Source of the DNA: an uncultured Pirellula sp.
Lineage (GTDB): Bacteria > Planctomycetota > Planctomycetia > Pirellulales > Pirellulaceae
Reading direction: 5' to 3'
Assembly: GCA_903858115.1 (NCBI GenBank)
Contig: CAIOHR010000410.1
Span: 1-64,000, forward strand
Length of the DNA: 64,000 nt
Part shown: piece after piece, positions 16,820 through 26,163 of the stretch
How the letters are laid out: every line of letters begins with the position of its first letter
How positions within the stretch are numbered: the first letter of the stretch is position 1
The notes under the pieces: model-generated
Database searches by the model: none
The model's input: the letters and a program-made list of their open reading frames with translations, nothing else
What the model was told of the DNA's origin: nothing
Translations under genes and position numbers: made by a program

Positions 16820-18667
16820 ATGATTCGAAACGAAGTCTACTCACTATGCACAGCGAACTTTCTCGCGATCGTTACTTTGCTCACCATCAGTTGCCCAGCC
16901 ACGGGCCAAGAATCGCTTCCGTCTGATCCCTTGACGGAGACGATGCAGTGGCAAATTGCGAATAGCCAGAAACTCAAAAGCCCCAATGGATGGCTCGCTT
17001 TAACCGGACACTTTTGGCTTCGCGAGGGAGCGTGCAGCGTCGGCATCTCGGAGACGTCGATTATTCGGCTTCCAGAGGCAGCGGCTGGCGTGGAAGCTGA
17101 GATCACAGTGAAAAGCTCAACGGTTGAGTTCCGCCCCGTGTCAAAACATCGATTCGTATTGAAAGACCAGGAGGTTCGCGGATCCCAGTTGCTTCGCATC
17201 GACTCATTGGCCAAAGAAGCGGACTCTGAGGATGTCATCCAAATCGAGAATCGATTCTTACTGCAATTGGTTCGGCGATCCGGTCGCTTGGCGATCCGAG
17301 TTCGTGATCCTCAGTCCCCTGCGTTGGTTCATTTTCCTGGCAAGACTTGGCTTCCAGTCGATCCAAGCTTTCGAATCGCGGCACAGTTCCACCGTTGGCC
17401 CCAAGCGACAGAAACTAGTAGCACGAATATTCGAGGCGAAGCGATTCAGCTCGATATGGTTGGTGAAGTGAAATTTCAATGGAAAGGAGTTGAGCATACG
17501 CTCTTGGCACAACAAGAAGGAGACGAGCTGTTTATCGTCTTCAAAGATCAGAGCAATGGAAACGACACGTATGGACCTGGTCGATTTGTCAATGTGCCGA
17601 TGCCAAGCGTGGAGCCTGGCGAAAACGTAGCAATCGTTCTAGATTTCAATCGATCCTACAATCCACCCTGCGCATTTTCCACTCACACTCTTTGTCCGCT
17701 GGCACCCGCCAATAATCGGCTCCCTTTTTTGGTTCGAGCTGGAGAGAGCTACCTCCCCCGGGAAAAGAGACTTGCAAAAATAGAACGGGTCATGGGTTCA
17801 GTACCACGTGACGAACGTCGCGTCCCTCTTTTGATGCAGGAGTTAAGCCGCGAAAAACTAGAGGGTTATGACCGCGTCAAGATTTCGTTTGCAGCCGAAC
17901 ACAACGACCGTGTGCCTGCATGGTTATTGATTCCCCACGGCGCGAGCAAGAGCTCAGCGATGCTTTGCCTTCATCAAACAATCAATATAGGCAAGGACGA
18001 ACCAATCGGATTGGGGCAGCAAGAAAGCAAACGACAAGCGTTACATTTAGTGAAGAGAGGATATGTGTGCCTGGCACCTGACTATCCTAGTTTCGGCGAA
18101 TATCCATTTGATTTCGACGCTGCATTTGCAAAGGGTGACTATGCAAGCGGTTCCATGAAGGCGATATGGAACAACATGCGAGCGATCGATCTTTTGTGCT
18201 CATTACCTGAGGTGGATTCGGAACGTATCGGAGCGATCGGACATTCTTTAGGTGGTCACAATGCGTTGTTCACCGCAGCATTCGACCCTCGTGTGAAAGT
18301 GGTTGTTTCGAGCTGCGGATTTTGCAGCTTTCATCGCTATTACGGAGGAAATCTCAAGGGCTGGACGAGTTCCCGCTACATGCCGAGGATCGCGTCGGAA
18401 TACGAGAACGATCCAAAGAAAATGCCCTTTGATTTTGACGATGTGTTGCTGTCGATCTTTCCGAGAGCCGTGTTTGTGATGGCTCCTCAGAAGGATTCCA
18501 ATTTTGATGTGACCGGAGTTCAGCAGATCGTGAACGCGGTTGAACCCATGTACAAGAATGCGGAGTATTCAGATCGGTTCTCGGCGGTTTATCCCGACGC
18601 GGGTCATGAGTGGCCTGAATTGGAACGAACGGCAGCGTACGAATTCATCGACAAACAGCTCAAGTAA
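16820..18667 (+). CDS. DUF1684 domain fused to an alpha/beta hydrolase, secreted
   Basis: 615 residues with an N-terminal signal-like segment ending near SCPATGQE. Residues about 40-310 match DUF1684: NGWLALTGHFWLREGACS near 56, then FNRSYNPPCAFSTHTLCPLA and NRLPFLVRAGE near 274. Residues about 345-615 are an alpha/beta hydrolase of the dienelactone/acetyl-esterase type with nucleophile motif GAIGHSLGGHNAL near 474, a likely acid in PQKDSNFD near 560 and a likely histidine in AGHEWPEL near 595. DUF1684 is usually a stand-alone protein, so this is a two-domain fusion. The substrate is unknown; an ester or sugar ester outside the cytoplasm is plausible. Confidence 0.8.
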   Translation: MIRNEVYSLCTANFLAIVTLLTISCPATGQESLPSDPLTETMQWQIANSQKLKSPNGWLALTGHFWLREGACSVGISETSIIRLPEAAAGVEAEITVKSSTVEFRPVSKHRFVLKDQEVRGSQLLRIDSLAKEADSEDVIQIENRFLLQLVRRSGRLAIRVRDPQSPALVHFPGKTWLPVDPSFRIAAQFHRWPQATETSSTNIRGEAIQLDMVGEVKFQWKGVEHTLLAQQEGDELFIVFKDQSNGNDTYGPGRFVNVPMPSVEPGENVAIVLDFNRSYNPPCAFSTHTLCPLAPANNRLPFLVRAGESYLPREKRLAKIERVMGSVPRDERRVPLLMQELSREKLEGYDRVKISFAAEHNDRVPAWLLIPHGASKSSAMLCLHQTINIGKDEPIGLGQQESKRQALHLVKRGYVCLAPDYPSFGEYPFDFDAAFAKGDYASGSMKAIWNNMRAIDLLCSLPEVDSERIGAIGHSLGGHNALFTAAFDPRVKVVVSSCGFCSFHRYYGGNLKGWTSSRYMPRIASEYENDPKKMPFDFDDVLLSIFPRAVFVMAPQKDSNFDVTGVQQIVNAVEPMYKNAEYSDRFSAVYPDAGHEWPELERTAAYEFIDKQLK

Positions 18668-18729
18668 GGTCTCGAAAAAAGCTTGCCTGTGAAGAGACTC
18701 GATGGCGTGGGAGCATTTGTGGAGGGATC

Positions 18730-19557
18730 TCACTTTTTCAAAAACTTGCTCAAGATTCTATCCGCCAACCACGAGGAGAGAGGAACGATTGCAGCAAGCC
18801 ACATGGCTTTGGAGGGAACGACCAGCTCGGGCGTTCTCTTCTCTGCATGATCCAAGATTTGCTTCGCGAGCTTCACTGGATCCAACAGAGATAGCTTGGC
18901 ACCTCCACCTGGGGCCGTGGCGCTGGGCGTTTGCAATCCGCGCGACTTGGCTAGCTCATTGTAACGGCTATTGCTATCGGCTCGCTCTATGGGGCCAGGC
19001 GAAGCCAGCATCACATGGACACCGCGCGAGGCTAGCTCCAAACGCCATTGCCGCGTAAGAGCCGTCAATGCAAACTTGGTCACGCAGTAGGCTCCCATGT
19101 TCGGTGTTGCAATCAGCCCTGCCAGTGAACCGATGTTGACGACGCAACCGCCGGCCTTTTCTAAAGCTGGAAGAAAGCACTGGATGGCACTGACCGTCGC
19201 GAGTACGTTTTCCTGGAAGAGAGTCTCGAACTCGGTAACTCCAATGCTCTCCAAGGTGCCTCGATCGGAGCGTCCAATACAGTTGATTAGGAAATCAACT
19301 TTGTTGTCGCGGAGCCATGATTGCACTTCCTCATTTTCTTTTAACTGCGTGACATCGACGCGGATGGTGTATGTTGCATTGGCAACAGGTGAATGGCTGG
19401 ATATCTGAGAGGCAGCCGATTCCAGTTTGGCTGGATCGCGTCCAAGAATCGTGACGGTAGCGCCGCGCGCTGCCGCTTCGGTCGCCAAGTGCAATCCCAG
19501 TCCACTAGAACCACCTGCAACCACGACCTGTTTTCCTGACAACGACAACTTGCTCAC
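18730..19557 (-). CDS. Short-chain dehydrogenase/reductase
   Basis: 275-residue classical SDR oxidoreductase. The nucleotide site AGGSSGLGLHLA and GRDPAKLESAA (an arginine at the strand-2 end favours NADPH), the NCIGRSD segment, and the active site NIGSL with AYCVTKFALT (Ser-Tyr-Lys) are all visible. The C-terminus has a hydrophobic stretch (WLAAIVPLSSWLADRIL), as in SDRs of the 3-ketosphinganine reductase/DHRS type. It starts with GTG and lies 26 bases after the nitrilase gene, so the two are likely one operon. The substrate is not known. Confidence 0.85.
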   Translation of the reverse strand: MSKLSLSGKQVVVAGGSSGLGLHLATEAAARGATVTILGRDPAKLESAASQISSHSPVANATYTIRVDVTQLKENEEVQSWLRDNKVDFLINCIGRSDRGTLESIGVTEFETLFQENVLATVSAIQCFLPALEKAGGCVVNIGSLAGLIATPNMGAYCVTKFALTALTRQWRLELASRGVHVMLASPGPIERADSNSRYNELAKSRGLQTPSATAPGGGAKLSLLDPVKLAKQILDHAEKRTPELVVPSKAMWLAAIVPLSSWLADRILSKFLKK

Positions 19558-19583
19558 TGAATTGCATTTCTCTCGATGGTTTG

Positions 19584-20459
19584 TTATTGGCTTTCGATGT
19601 CGCGTTGCAAGGAATGAGCGCGAACAACAGGTCCATAGTAATCCGGCCGTCGGTCAGCCCATCGATCGATCACGTGTTCACGCGGGACTCTTACGAGTCG
19701 TTTGTTGCGAGCTTTTGCGAGATCGATCTCTGCCGTCATGATGCATTCCATTTCATGCGATGCATCAGCTAGAGGATGGCCGTTGGGGTCGCAAATGCGA
19801 GAATTGCCGATGAATCGGAAACCGCGTTCCGTTCCTACTCGATTGACACTCATGAAATAGACGTTGTTTTCTAAAGCACGAGCATTGGGCAAATACTTTG
19901 CGAACGTATCGGCTCCAGGCGGCCAGTTGGTCGGCAAAACTAGCAAATCTGCTCCCTCTAATGCTAAACAGCGGGAGGATTCGGGAAAGGAAGCATCGTA
20001 ACAGATGTGAATCCCGACCTTCATTCCTCCAGCGTCCATAGCACAATAGTTGCCCGTCCCCTGCGTAGTGAACCTGTCAACACCGAGAAAGGGCAAATGA
20101 ATTTTGCGATAGCAATCGATAAGCCCTTCGGGGCCGATCAGCGGACAACTGTTGTAAACTCCAACTGCTCCATCCAGCTCCAGCATGCCAAAAGCAACGT
20201 ATTTGCCATTACGATGGCACCAATCTGCAATTGCTAGCACCGCTTCTCCATCCAATCGTTGAGCGTGCTTTACCGCTTCCTCCAAGGTTGCAAAACAGTA
20301 CCCGGAAAGCATGCACTCGGGAAAAACGATGAGATCGCTGTCTTTCAGCTCGGGCTTTGCTAACCAATCCAGCATTCGTTTCAGATTCGCGGCAGTATCA
20401 GCAAAGGTGACATTGGTTTGGATGCCGCTAACCACTCGTTTTGTCGTTGTCGGGTCCAT
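19584..20459 (-). CDS. Carbon-nitrogen hydrolase (nitrilase superfamily)
   Basis: 291 residues with the Glu-Lys-Cys catalytic triad of the superfamily: E in VFPECMLSGY near residue 47, K in CYRKIHLPF near 119, and C in GIHICYDASFPESSR near 154. It probably hydrolyses an amide of a small molecule. The closest subgroup cannot be decided by eye; N-carbamoyl-type amidases and omega-amidases are possible. AAGGAA lies about 10 bases before the ATG. It is the first gene of a pair with the SDR. Confidence 0.88.
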   Translation of the reverse strand: MDPTTTKRVVSGIQTNVTFADTAANLKRMLDWLAKPELKDSDLIVFPECMLSGYCFATLEEAVKHAQRLDGEAVLAIADWCHRNGKYVAFGMLELDGAVGVYNSCPLIGPEGLIDCYRKIHLPFLGVDRFTTQGTGNYCAMDAGGMKVGIHICYDASFPESSRCLALEGADLLVLPTNWPPGADTFAKYLPNARALENNVYFMSVNRVGTERGFRFIGNSRICDPNGHPLADASHEMECIMTAEIDLAKARNKRLVRVPREHVIDRWADRRPDYYGPVVRAHSLQRDIESQ

Positions 20460-20653
20460 GCAGGTGTGTTCCTTTTGAAAACGTCATTGAAACCCCGGTC
20501 TGCATTCTCAGAACAATTCCGAAAATAATCGGGAAAGGCTGTAATGAACGCACGAAACGGGGCGGAGGCTGCCTTGAGGAATATGGCTAGTACTTCTATA
20601 CTTTCAGCCCGTTTATTCCCCAAGCCGCTAAGAATAACGCCCGAAAAGTAGCC

Positions 20654-21523
20654 ATGAAGAGCGAACTAAAAGAAATTCAAGAATCCAACCTGCTCGCAGA
20701 CAAAATCGAGGGGTTTTTAATAAAGGTCAAGCAGAAGCTTCCGCTGATTATCGGCGTCGTAGTTGTTTGCACAGTTTTGCTACTAGCCTCTGGCATTTAC
20801 AAAACTTGGTCGGATTCGATCAGTGCAAAAGGTTGGTCGGCGCTCTACTTCGGCGATACAGAGGCATCCGATTTAGAGAGTATTGCCGAGGACTTCCCGA
20901 ATACACCCGCCGGTCTTTGGGCGAGGATGGCCGCTGGAGACTCGCATCTGGCGCAAGGGGTACAGTCGGTCAACACCAATCGTGATGTTGCTGACAAACA
21001 TTACGAAAAAGCGGTTGCTGAATACGAGAAAGTGGTAACATCCGCTTCCGAGGGGTTTCTTTTGGCGAGGTCGAATTTCGGCCTTGCTCAAGCTTACGAA
21101 GGACTTGGGAAGAAAGAAGAGGCGGCCGCTAGCTATCGAAAGATCACCAAACTCACGAATGTCGACGCTGAATTTCAGGCCGAGGCATCGAAACGGGCGA
21201 CATGGCTAGATTCCTCTGAAGCAGAAGAATTCTTCGCTTGGTTTAAGGCGAATCGAACAACCGCTCCAGCGATTCCTCCAATGTCTGGTGGTGTACCGTC
21301 TGTTCCAGGATCACCGGTATTCGATCTTCCAGGTATGCCATCGACACCAATAGCACCAGAATCAGCAACGGCTCCTGCCAACAGTTCTGCCGATAAACCA
21401 TCTACGGAAGCACCAGCAGAAACGAAGCCGGATGAATCGAAACCTTTGGAGCTGCCGCCTGCTAGTACCGAAAACCCAGCGAAAATCCTCCCTTCCGCCA
21501 CATCTCCAGAAGTGCCAAAGTAA
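20654..21523 (+). CDS. TPR-like membrane-anchored protein
   Basis: 289 residues with a short cytoplasmic N-terminus, one membrane helix at about 33-53 (LPLIIGVVVVCTVLLLASGI), and a periplasmic part with TPR-like helices (about 70-195; for example YEKAVAEYEKVV and NFGLAQAYEGLGKKEEA). The layout recalls YfgM/AncA proteins that work with the BAM or Sec machinery, but a homology search would be needed. The C-terminal 80 residues are rich in proline, serine and alanine and look disordered. The ferredoxin-like gene starts 12 bases after its stop. Confidence 0.75.
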   Translation: MKSELKEIQESNLLADKIEGFLIKVKQKLPLIIGVVVVCTVLLLASGIYKTWSDSISAKGWSALYFGDTEASDLESIAEDFPNTPAGLWARMAAGDSHLAQGVQSVNTNRDVADKHYEKAVAEYEKVVTSASEGFLLARSNFGLAQAYEGLGKKEEAAASYRKITKLTNVDAEFQAEASKRATWLDSSEAEEFFAWFKANRTTAPAIPPMSGGVPSVPGSPVFDLPGMPSTPIAPESATAPANSSADKPSTEAPAETKPDESKPLELPPASTENPAKILPSATSPEVPK

Positions 21524-21535
21524 CTGGTAAGCCGT

Positions 21536-21913
21536 ATGGTTATTGACAAAGAAAAACTTCAATCGACCGCGAAGAAGCTGTTCATAGAACAATCGCAACG
21601 ACACGTTTTCCTTTGCATCGGAGTGAGCTGCTGTTCTAAGGAGGTGGGTGAAGTCGCATGGGAAGCTCTCAAGAAAGAACTCAAGGATAGGAATCTATCG
21701 CTGAGCGATAGCGATGCGAGCTGTTATCGGACCAAGGTTGGTTGTCTTCGTGTTTGCTCCGACGGTCCGATCCTCGTGGTTTATCCCGAGGGGCACTGGT
21801 ACGCAGAGATGACTGCCGAGAAGATACCCGAGTTTGTAGAAAAGCAGATTGTGAAGGGAGAAGCCATTTCCGAATGGATCTTTGCTTCGAATTCTCTCAA
21901 AAACCCGGTATAG
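21536..21913 (+). CDS. 2Fe-2S ferredoxin-like protein (thioredoxin-like fold)
   Basis: 125 residues. FLCIGVSCCSKEV near residue 25 and GCLRVCSDGPILVVYPEGHW near 72 give four or more cysteines in the pattern of thioredoxin-like [2Fe-2S] ferredoxins. These proteins carry electrons or sense redox state in various pathways. The start ATG at 21536 is 12 bases after the TPR gene, which suggests co-transcription. No obvious redox partner is encoded nearby. Confidence 0.8.
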   Translation: MVIDKEKLQSTAKKLFIEQSQRHVFLCIGVSCCSKEVGEVAWEALKKELKDRNLSLSDSDASCYRTKVGCLRVCSDGPILVVYPEGHWYAEMTAEKIPEFVEKQIVKGEAISEWIFASNSLKNPV

Positions 21914-22248
21914 ACGCTGGCTCGAAAGTTTCTTCGTTCTACAGCATCAGTGCTTAGCTCCAAAACAAATTCGCCCCGGGCATGCACGTGTATCTGTATG
22001 CGTTTCTAGTGCAGCTCTTGACTAGGTGTAGCGTTTTTTCCAACGTGCCAGTAGCCGAGTTGCGCGATCACAATTCGATCTGATATCGTTACTTAATCCA
22101 CCCTTTGGAGATCGTCCGGTTTGTTTTACAGGGATTTTCAAAAGTAACCCTCCTCGCCTCCTCGGGGAGGGCGATCAAATCTCGACGATCATTCGCAAGC
22201 TTTCGTTGCTAAACAATCGACAGTTCCGTTTACTTGAGGTCGAGTGTA
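21914..22248. other. Intergenic region between convergent genes
   Basis: 335 bases without a supported gene. A GC-rich inverted motif, CCCTCC with GGGAGGG, lies at about 22147-22170, without a T-run. A 19-base imperfect tandem repeat at 22230-22267 runs into the end of the lipoprotein gene (see the separate repeat entry). Confidence 0.5.
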
Positions 22249-22267
22249 TTACTTTAGGTCGAATGTA
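22230..22267. repeat. 19-base tandem duplication including the lipoprotein stop codon
   Basis: Two adjacent 19-base copies (22230-22248 and 22249-22267) with two mismatches. Each copy begins with TTA, which read on the minus strand is TAA. The second copy's TTA at 22249-22251 is the actual stop codon. The duplication therefore repeats the last coding bases and the stop. The 19-base length breaks the frame, so the extra copy is not translated. Confidence 0.8.
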
Positions 22268-22680
22268 AAGTTGTTTTTTGACTCATCTGCGGCCACCGTA
22301 GCGGTAAAGCCAGACTTGCTAGAGTCGCCATACTTCTCTGGAATGGGCGAAACGATTTTCTTGGCACCAGCGAAGCCGGGCATTTCCGGAATCTCGTCAG
22401 GTACATATTTGAATGCGACCGTGTAGGTTCCAGTCATCGCACCATCGCCAGGTTCCTGGGTCTGCAAAACGAATTTACCATCACCGTCGGATGTTCCCTC
22501 GGCAATCATTCCCCCGCTTCCTTCGCCTGGCATTAGCATGACATTGATTTTGCCAATCGGTTTCCCTTTGTAGGTGACAACTCCACCAGCAGGAACCAAC
22601 GTTGGACCATCACTGCCGCAACCAACCAATAAACCGCACGCACAGAGAAGCCACAAACGACGCGATCGGTACTGAAGCAA
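22249..22680 (-). CDS. Small lipoprotein next to a DUF1559 gene
   Basis: No ATG is available. A TTG at 22680 is preceded by GGGAGAG at 5 bases and gives a typical lipoprotein: short basic n-region, a hydrophobic run CACGLLVGC with the lipobox cysteine, then GSDGP. A TTG at 22710 is the alternative. The mature part resembles a carboxypeptidase-regulatory-like fold: VTYKGKPIGKINVMLMPGEG, then a GKFVLQTQEPGDGAMTGTYT segment. Small lipoproteins of this kind are common directly after DUF1559 genes in planctomycetes. The function is unknown. It lies downstream of a terminator hairpin (22732-22761). Confidence 0.75.
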   Translation of the reverse strand: MLQYRSRRLWLLCACGLLVGCGSDGPTLVPAGGVVTYKGKPIGKINVMLMPGEGSGGMIAEGTSDGDGKFVLQTQEPGDGAMTGTYTVAFKYVPDEIPEMPGFAGAKKIVSPIPEKYGDSSKSGFTATVAADESKNNFTFDLK

Positions 22681-22731
22681 GATTTCTCTCCCAAGAACAA
22701 GGATTGGCAATTTCTAAAAATGATGAAGAAA

Positions 22732-22765
22732 AATGCCTGGAATCATAAGGCTCCAGGCATTCTTC
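22732..22765 (-). terminator. Rho-independent terminator after the DUF1559 gene
   Basis: Read on the minus strand, the 10-base stem AATGCCTGGA and its exact complement TCCAGGCATT enclose a 10-base loop, followed by TTTTCTTC. It lies 40 bases after the DUF1559 stop and upstream of the lipoprotein gene, so it may end most transcripts or set a ratio between the two genes. Confidence 0.8.
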
Positions 22766-22804
22766 AGGTAATGGTACTTAGCTAAGTATCAAACAATTTC
22801 GACA

Positions 22805-23806
22805 TCAGTCTTCAATCGACACGACTTCACCGGAACTAATAGTCGCAAGTGCACGGTAGGTTGCCGTATTAATGTTATCGCTAATGAAACGAACACTACC
22901 GTCAGCCAAACCGAAATTCGCACCGCCAGTGTGTCGGCTCGCAAAACCATAGTTATTGGGCCAATCACCAATGTTCTTAGCAACCTTCAACACCCTGTTA
23001 AGAGGAATTGCAGTGGTCGCAGTACAGGCGTTTGGATTGTACCACCAGTTCCATTGGCTCCAACCTGGCATCGCTTCACCAACAATGAATGTGTTGGACG
23101 TTCCGTCGGTGATATCACCCATTCGCGTCTTTGAGTTAACGTCTGTTTGGTTAGAACAGATCACACCATTGCCTAGGTTCAAGCCGTCGCTTTGCCCGCC
23201 GTTTTTGCCTCCAACACCTGTCGCTCCCGAGTTAACCCAAGCAAAAAGACCAGCGTTCCAGTTACTTCCAGCACATGCTTTGTAACCGGTGACTGCCCAC
23301 CTGTCTGCCGGTGCATTCGTCTCATTCAAATCGGAACGATTCAGCAAAGTTCCGCCTTCGTTTGAGTCATCCGATGGGCAAAGAAAGGTTGGAATAACCG
23401 TCGCTGCAACGATTCGGTTTTTGCCAACGGGAGTGGTGGCTGCACTGGTCTTTGGCTGGAGCCCTACAGTAAAGTCAATATTGTTATAGAGATTGTTTTG
23501 CTCAATATACGGGAGGATCATTTGCATCCAACTGCGACCTGAATTCGCGATACCAGGTCCAGTGTTGGGAAACCCTAATTTGCCTCGCGTTGCATAGTTG
23601 ATTGGGAAACTCTTCACTGCGCTTTCGTAATTGTGAAACGTAAGACCGATCTGCTTCACATTGTTGGAGCACTGCATCCGCCGTGCAGCTTCACGTGCCG
23701 CCTGAACTGCGGGCAGAAGAAGTCCAACGAGAATACCGATGATTGCGATAACAACCAACAATTCGACCAGCGTAAACGCTGGCCTGATTCGTATTAAACG
23801 ATTCAT
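22805..23806 (-). CDS. DUF1559 protein with type IV prepilin-like N-terminus
   Basis: 333 residues. The N-terminus has a basic leader ending in PAFTLVELLVVIAIIGILVG, the prepilin/pseudopilin cleavage and helix motif, then LLPAVQAAREAARRMQCSNN, the DUF1559 signature. A C-terminal GLADGSVRFISDNIN is the conserved end motif of the family. The family is greatly expanded in planctomycetes and is thought to be extracellular or periplasmic and pilin-like; its function is not established. The gene has its own terminator and is followed by the small lipoprotein. Confidence 0.92.
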   Translation of the reverse strand: MNRLIRIRPAFTLVELLVVIAIIGILVGLLLPAVQAAREAARRMQCSNNVKQIGLTFHNYESAVKSFPINYATRGKLGFPNTGPGIANSGRSWMQMILPYIEQNNLYNNIDFTVGLQPKTSAATTPVGKNRIVAATVIPTFLCPSDDSNEGGTLLNRSDLNETNAPADRWAVTGYKACAGSNWNAGLFAWVNSGATGVGGKNGGQSDGLNLGNGVICSNQTDVNSKTRMGDITDGTSNTFIVGEAMPGWSQWNWWYNPNACTATTAIPLNRVLKVAKNIGDWPNNYGFASRHTGGANFGLADGSVRFISDNINTATYRALATISSGEVVSIED

Positions 23807-23963
23807 AAAGAAACCCTAAAAAAACAGAGATGAACCAACGAAACGCCATTATCTATTGCAGAAGGTGCAACTAGGCAACATTCTGGTTATAGGTGAATCG
23901 GCATTCCAAAACAAGCACGCTGGAAACGATGTTGAAATTTTAACCCTTTTTTCGTCGAATCGC

Positions 23964-24764
23964 CTATTTCGAAGGCTTGACAGAAGCCTTTTGCCTCTTT
24001 TCTCCGGAGCCCAAGGCGATACACGTTGCGATGACAACCGTGAACAGAGCCATCCAAATTACTTGCGAAACATCACCAATGGGAAGCACTTGGTTCATGG
24101 TTGTTCCTATCGAGATTTGGGCTGTGAGGATGACATAGAGCATCGCTGCCAGCGCTCCGCCTACGAATCCTGACACTCCAGCCACGAGGGACTTGGAAAA
24201 GCCCCGGACTGCTCCCACTCCAAGCCCAACCCCCAATCCAATAAAACTCCATGTTAGCGAATACCCAATGATCGACTGCATCATACTATCAAGCGGAATT
24301 CCCATCAGCGTCGATTTCCGCCCGCTGGTTGTTCTCATGTTGTTAAACATCCAGTTGCTCAGATAAGCACCTACGACACCCAGGCCGCCTGCGCTTACTA
24401 CTGCAACGCTCAAGGCCTTTAGCGACTTTGGCCCGAACGTAAGGAGAACACTAGACAATCCAAAAAGCGCACCGGCAATTCCGAAGAGAACTGAATAGTT
24501 TTTGCCATCGGCTTCGTATTGAGCTTTGTCGTGTTTTTCATAGACCTCGATGGGCGCTTGCTCAGGAACTTTTGCGATATCTTCTGGAAGGACAAATACA
24601 GGGTGAATCGTTTTTAAAACAATAAAGCTCAGTGCAGCAGCAACAATTGCCCCCAATACCAAGCGTAAAATGCTAGGCGGCCATTTCGCCACGCCATTGG
24701 AAGCGTCCACGTTGGATTGGGTCGGGGGCCTAGAATCAGAAATCGGTTTTTCTTCGGACTGCAT
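23964..24764 (-). CDS. Planctomycete membrane protein of unknown function
   Basis: 266 residues from the ATG at 24764, which has AGAGGTG upstream at 5 bases; a GTG at 24770 would add only two residues. There are about five hydrophobic segments: LRLVLGAIVAAALSFIVL near 35, VLFGIAGALFGLSSVLLTF near 90, a third near 118, then two glycine-rich ones (SFIGLGVGLGVGAV and VAGVSGFVGGALAAML). The N-terminus is polar. No known domain is recognised. Glycine-rich helices suggest a packed membrane bundle. It stands alone between the DUF1559 gene and the zinc-finger TIGR00266 gene. Confidence 0.65.
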   Translation of the reverse strand: MQSEEKPISDSRPPTQSNVDASNGVAKWPPSILRLVLGAIVAAALSFIVLKTIHPVFVLPEDIAKVPEQAPIEVYEKHDKAQYEADGKNYSVLFGIAGALFGLSSVLLTFGPKSLKALSVAVVSAGGLGVVGAYLSNWMFNNMRTTSGRKSTLMGIPLDSMMQSIIGYSLTWSFIGLGVGLGVGAVRGFSKSLVAGVSGFVGGALAAMLYVILTAQISIGTTMNQVLPIGDVSQVIWMALFTVVIATCIALGSGEKRQKASVKPSK

Positions 24765-25074
24765 GATCACCTCTGAGAATGGAAGGATGCCGCTGAACGA
24801 TCACCAGATGGCAACTTGATTTGCGGCTAGCTTGCGCACTATAACCCGCTATTAACAGGTTGCAAAGTTGAATCGCTACGCTGTACGATGCCTTCTTGCG
24901 TTCTGCAAATCTGATTGCCAAACTTCTTTCTGTGCGAATTGTTGTGATGCTCGCAAGGCTCCCAAACAACCAGGTCGATACCTTTTCTGAGATAAAAACA
25001 ATAAACGCTTTTCTGCAACGAATTTTGAAAATCGAATCAAACGCTTCATTTATTCCGCGAAGGATGGAAAAGAA
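24765..25074. other. Intergenic region between divergent genes
   Basis: 310 bases between the membrane-protein gene and the TIGR00266 gene. The part nearest the latter is A/T-rich. No structure or open frame of note was seen. Confidence 0.45.
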
Positions 25075-26133
25075 ATGCTAACGATCTATTGCCCGAATTG
25101 CTCCAAAGTGTATCGGTTGGCTCCAGAGCACCTGGGCAAGTCAGTCCGATGTCAGGATTGCTCTCAAGTCTTTGAAGCAGCAACTCCATCAGCTACGACT
25201 CCTGAGTTTGTTTCAGCACCTGCGCCGAGATCGCAGCCTCCTGCGAATCCAACTTCGCAGTCCGCTGCGGGGAACGCAGGTGGGTTTTCGCCGGCAACGC
25301 CGGCACGTTCCTATCAATCCCCTGCTGGCAAGCAAGGAATGTCTGATCAGATTGATTACGTGATTCACGGGGACGATTCTCAATTCGTCGAGATTACTCT
25401 CGATCCCGGTGAGACTGTAATTGCTGAGTCTGGAGCCATGATGTTCATGACGTCCGGTATTGAAATGCAAACGGTCTTTGGTGATCCATCGAGCAGTGGT
25501 GGATTTTGGAACAAAGTTGTTTCGGCTGGCAAGCGAGTCCTCACGGGGGAGTCGCTATTCATGACGACCTTTACCAATAATGGCTCGAGACGCGCACAGA
25601 TTGCATTTGCGGCACCAACGATCGGCCGGATTACACCGATGCATTTGGATCAGATGGGTGGAGAGTTGATTTGCCAAAAAGGGGCATTCTTGTGCGGCGC
25701 GAAAGGCATACAAGTTTCGATAGCCTTTCAGAAAAAAATCGGAGTGGGGCTATTTGGTGGAGAAGGCTTCATCATGCAACGACTACAAGGTGATGGAATC
25801 GCTTTGATCCACGCTGGTGGCGCGATGGTGTACCGTGAATTGGCTCCAGGTGAACAGTTGAGATTGGATACCGGTTGTTTGATGGCTCTAGGGCCAACCG
25901 TTCAGTACGACATCCAATTTGTTGGCGGATTCAAGAACACGCTTTTCGGAGGCGAAGGTTTATTTATGGCGACGGTTACCGGCCCTGGGCCGGTTTGGCT
26001 ACAGAGTCTACCGTTCTCGAGATTAGCATCCAGTATCGTGGCTGCGGCTGGTGGAGGTGGTAAACATGCGGAAGAAGGCTCTGTGCTCGGTGGACTTGGT
26101 CTTGGGGGATTGCTGATGGGCAATCGAGACTAA
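25075..26133 (+). CDS. TIGR00266/AIM24 family protein with N-terminal zinc finger
   Basis: 352 residues. Residues 1-40 carry an MJ0042-type zinc finger (YCPNCSKVYRLAPEHLGK, then CQDCSQ). A proline/alanine-rich linker (about 40-95) leads to the AIM24/TIGR00266 beta-helical domain from about residue 96: VIHGDDSQFVEITLDPGET, AESGAMMFMTSGIEMQT, and repeated G-rich strands such as LFGGEGFIMQRLQGDG. The start is set by AAGGA upstream and by the zinc finger. TIGR00266 proteins are of unknown function. Its convergent neighbour also starts with a zinc-ribbon-like cysteine motif. Confidence 0.85.
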   Translation: MLTIYCPNCSKVYRLAPEHLGKSVRCQDCSQVFEAATPSATTPEFVSAPAPRSQPPANPTSQSAAGNAGGFSPATPARSYQSPAGKQGMSDQIDYVIHGDDSQFVEITLDPGETVIAESGAMMFMTSGIEMQTVFGDPSSSGGFWNKVVSAGKRVLTGESLFMTTFTNNGSRRAQIAFAAPTIGRITPMHLDQMGGELICQKGAFLCGAKGIQVSIAFQKKIGVGLFGGEGFIMQRLQGDGIALIHAGGAMVYRELAPGEQLRLDTGCLMALGPTVQYDIQFVGGFKNTLFGGEGLFMATVTGPGPVWLQSLPFSRLASSIVAAAGGGGKHAEEGSVLGGLGLGGLLMGNRD

Positions 26134-26163
26134 TTCAAGTATGGAGACACTTCATAACGATGT

